Below are positions 63,855 to 64,000 of a stretch of DNA of 64,000 nt, piece by piece; the stretch's first letter is position 1, and each line of letters begins with the position of its first letter. The notes below the pieces were generated by a model. That model worked only from the letters and a program-made list of their open reading frames with translations, searched no databases and was not told the DNA's origin. This stretch comes from Daejeonella lutea (GTDB lineage: Bacteria; Bacteroidota; Bacteroidia; Sphingobacteriales; Sphingobacteriaceae), in assembly GCF_900168015.1 (NCBI RefSeq), contig NZ_FUYR01000001.1:554698-618697 (forward strand). The letters are read 5' to 3'. The translations under genes and the position numbers were made by a program.

Positions 63855-64000
63855 GTGGCTTCGCCCGGTAATCAGTAATCGGTGCCTTCGGACAGAAACA
63901 GGTGGCTTCGCCTGGTAATCAGTAATCGGTGCCTTCGGACAGAAAAGGGTGGCTTCGCCCGGTAATCGGTAATCGGTGCCTTCGGCCAGAAACAAGTGGC
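63855..64000. repeat. 47-bp tandem repeat, three copies and a partial fourth
   Basis: Units start at 63855, 63902, 63949 and 63996, exactly 47 bp apart. Each has gtggcttcgcc, ggtaatcagtaatcgg heptads, tgccttcgg and cagaaa. The words ggc-ttc-gcc and gcc-ttc-ggc are potential mini-hairpins. The unit is the same family as 31107-31320. The array continues past the window edge. Confidence 0.95.

Overview
The window looks like the chromosome of a Bacteroidota member, most likely Sphingobacteriaceae (Pedobacter/Mucilaginibacter-like). The signs are two SusC/SusD pairs, an ECF sigma/FecR/SusC relay, a type IX secretion (type B) sorting domain, DUF3347 copper proteins, FHS-type sugar permeases, TAnnTTTG-like promoter elements and moderate GC. 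The taxon is inferred from gene content only.

Layout. (1) 1-16000: a saccharide utilisation locus. It has a truncated beta-helix protein, an SMP-30 family lactonase-like protein, a divergent Nramp-fold transporter, nagA, a nagB-like gene, an FHS sugar permease, two tandem exported heparinase II/III-like proteins of about 1050 residues, an SDR fructuronate reductase (uxuB type) and uxuA. Amino-sugar and uronate branches side by side point to a hexosamine/uronate polymer; no sulfatase is present, so an unsulfated glycosaminoglycan-like glycan is the simplest guess. (2) 16276-25593: ECF sigma, FecR, SusC with STN domain, SusD, then a GH20 hexosaminidase on the other strand. (3) 26036-35004: two converging arms. 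The right-going arm carries DUF485, ActP and a Tat-exported SelA-like PLP enzyme. The left-going arm carries a COG3964-type amidohydrolase, a sorbosone-dehydrogenase-like propeller, RidA and lactate permease. This is the best candidate for an uncharacterised catabolic system. (4) 35312-44913: an orphan ECF sigma, an NHL-repeat T9SS cargo protein, a 1516-residue multi-PAS/GAF protein that ends after its phospho-acceptor helix region, a small unknown protein and an Fpg/Nei glycosylase. (5) 44992-54420: a copper island with a His-rich protein, two DUF3347 proteins, a haem-binding-domain protein, a multicopper oxidase fused to a CopB-like tail, an AraC regulator with an HMA-like N-terminus, CopA ATPase, a CopZ-like chaperone and a propeller with a CxCC motif. 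(6) 54490-59951: a glycerophosphodiester phosphodiesterase and a second SusC/SusD pair. (7) 59952-64000: a gene-poor, repeat-rich stretch with a metzincin-like lipoprotein, an excisionase-like HTH remnant, REP-like hairpins, a 46-bp minisatellite, a single-domain response regulator and a 47-bp tandem repeat.

A theme across the whole window is intergenic DNA built from degenerate 7-bp-period repeats of unrelated sequence. They often lie directly after stop codons and sometimes run into the final codons. Two such regions on either side of ridA share a composite plan, and a linker resembling ACTAAACGCTTTAA recurs in otherwise different arrays.
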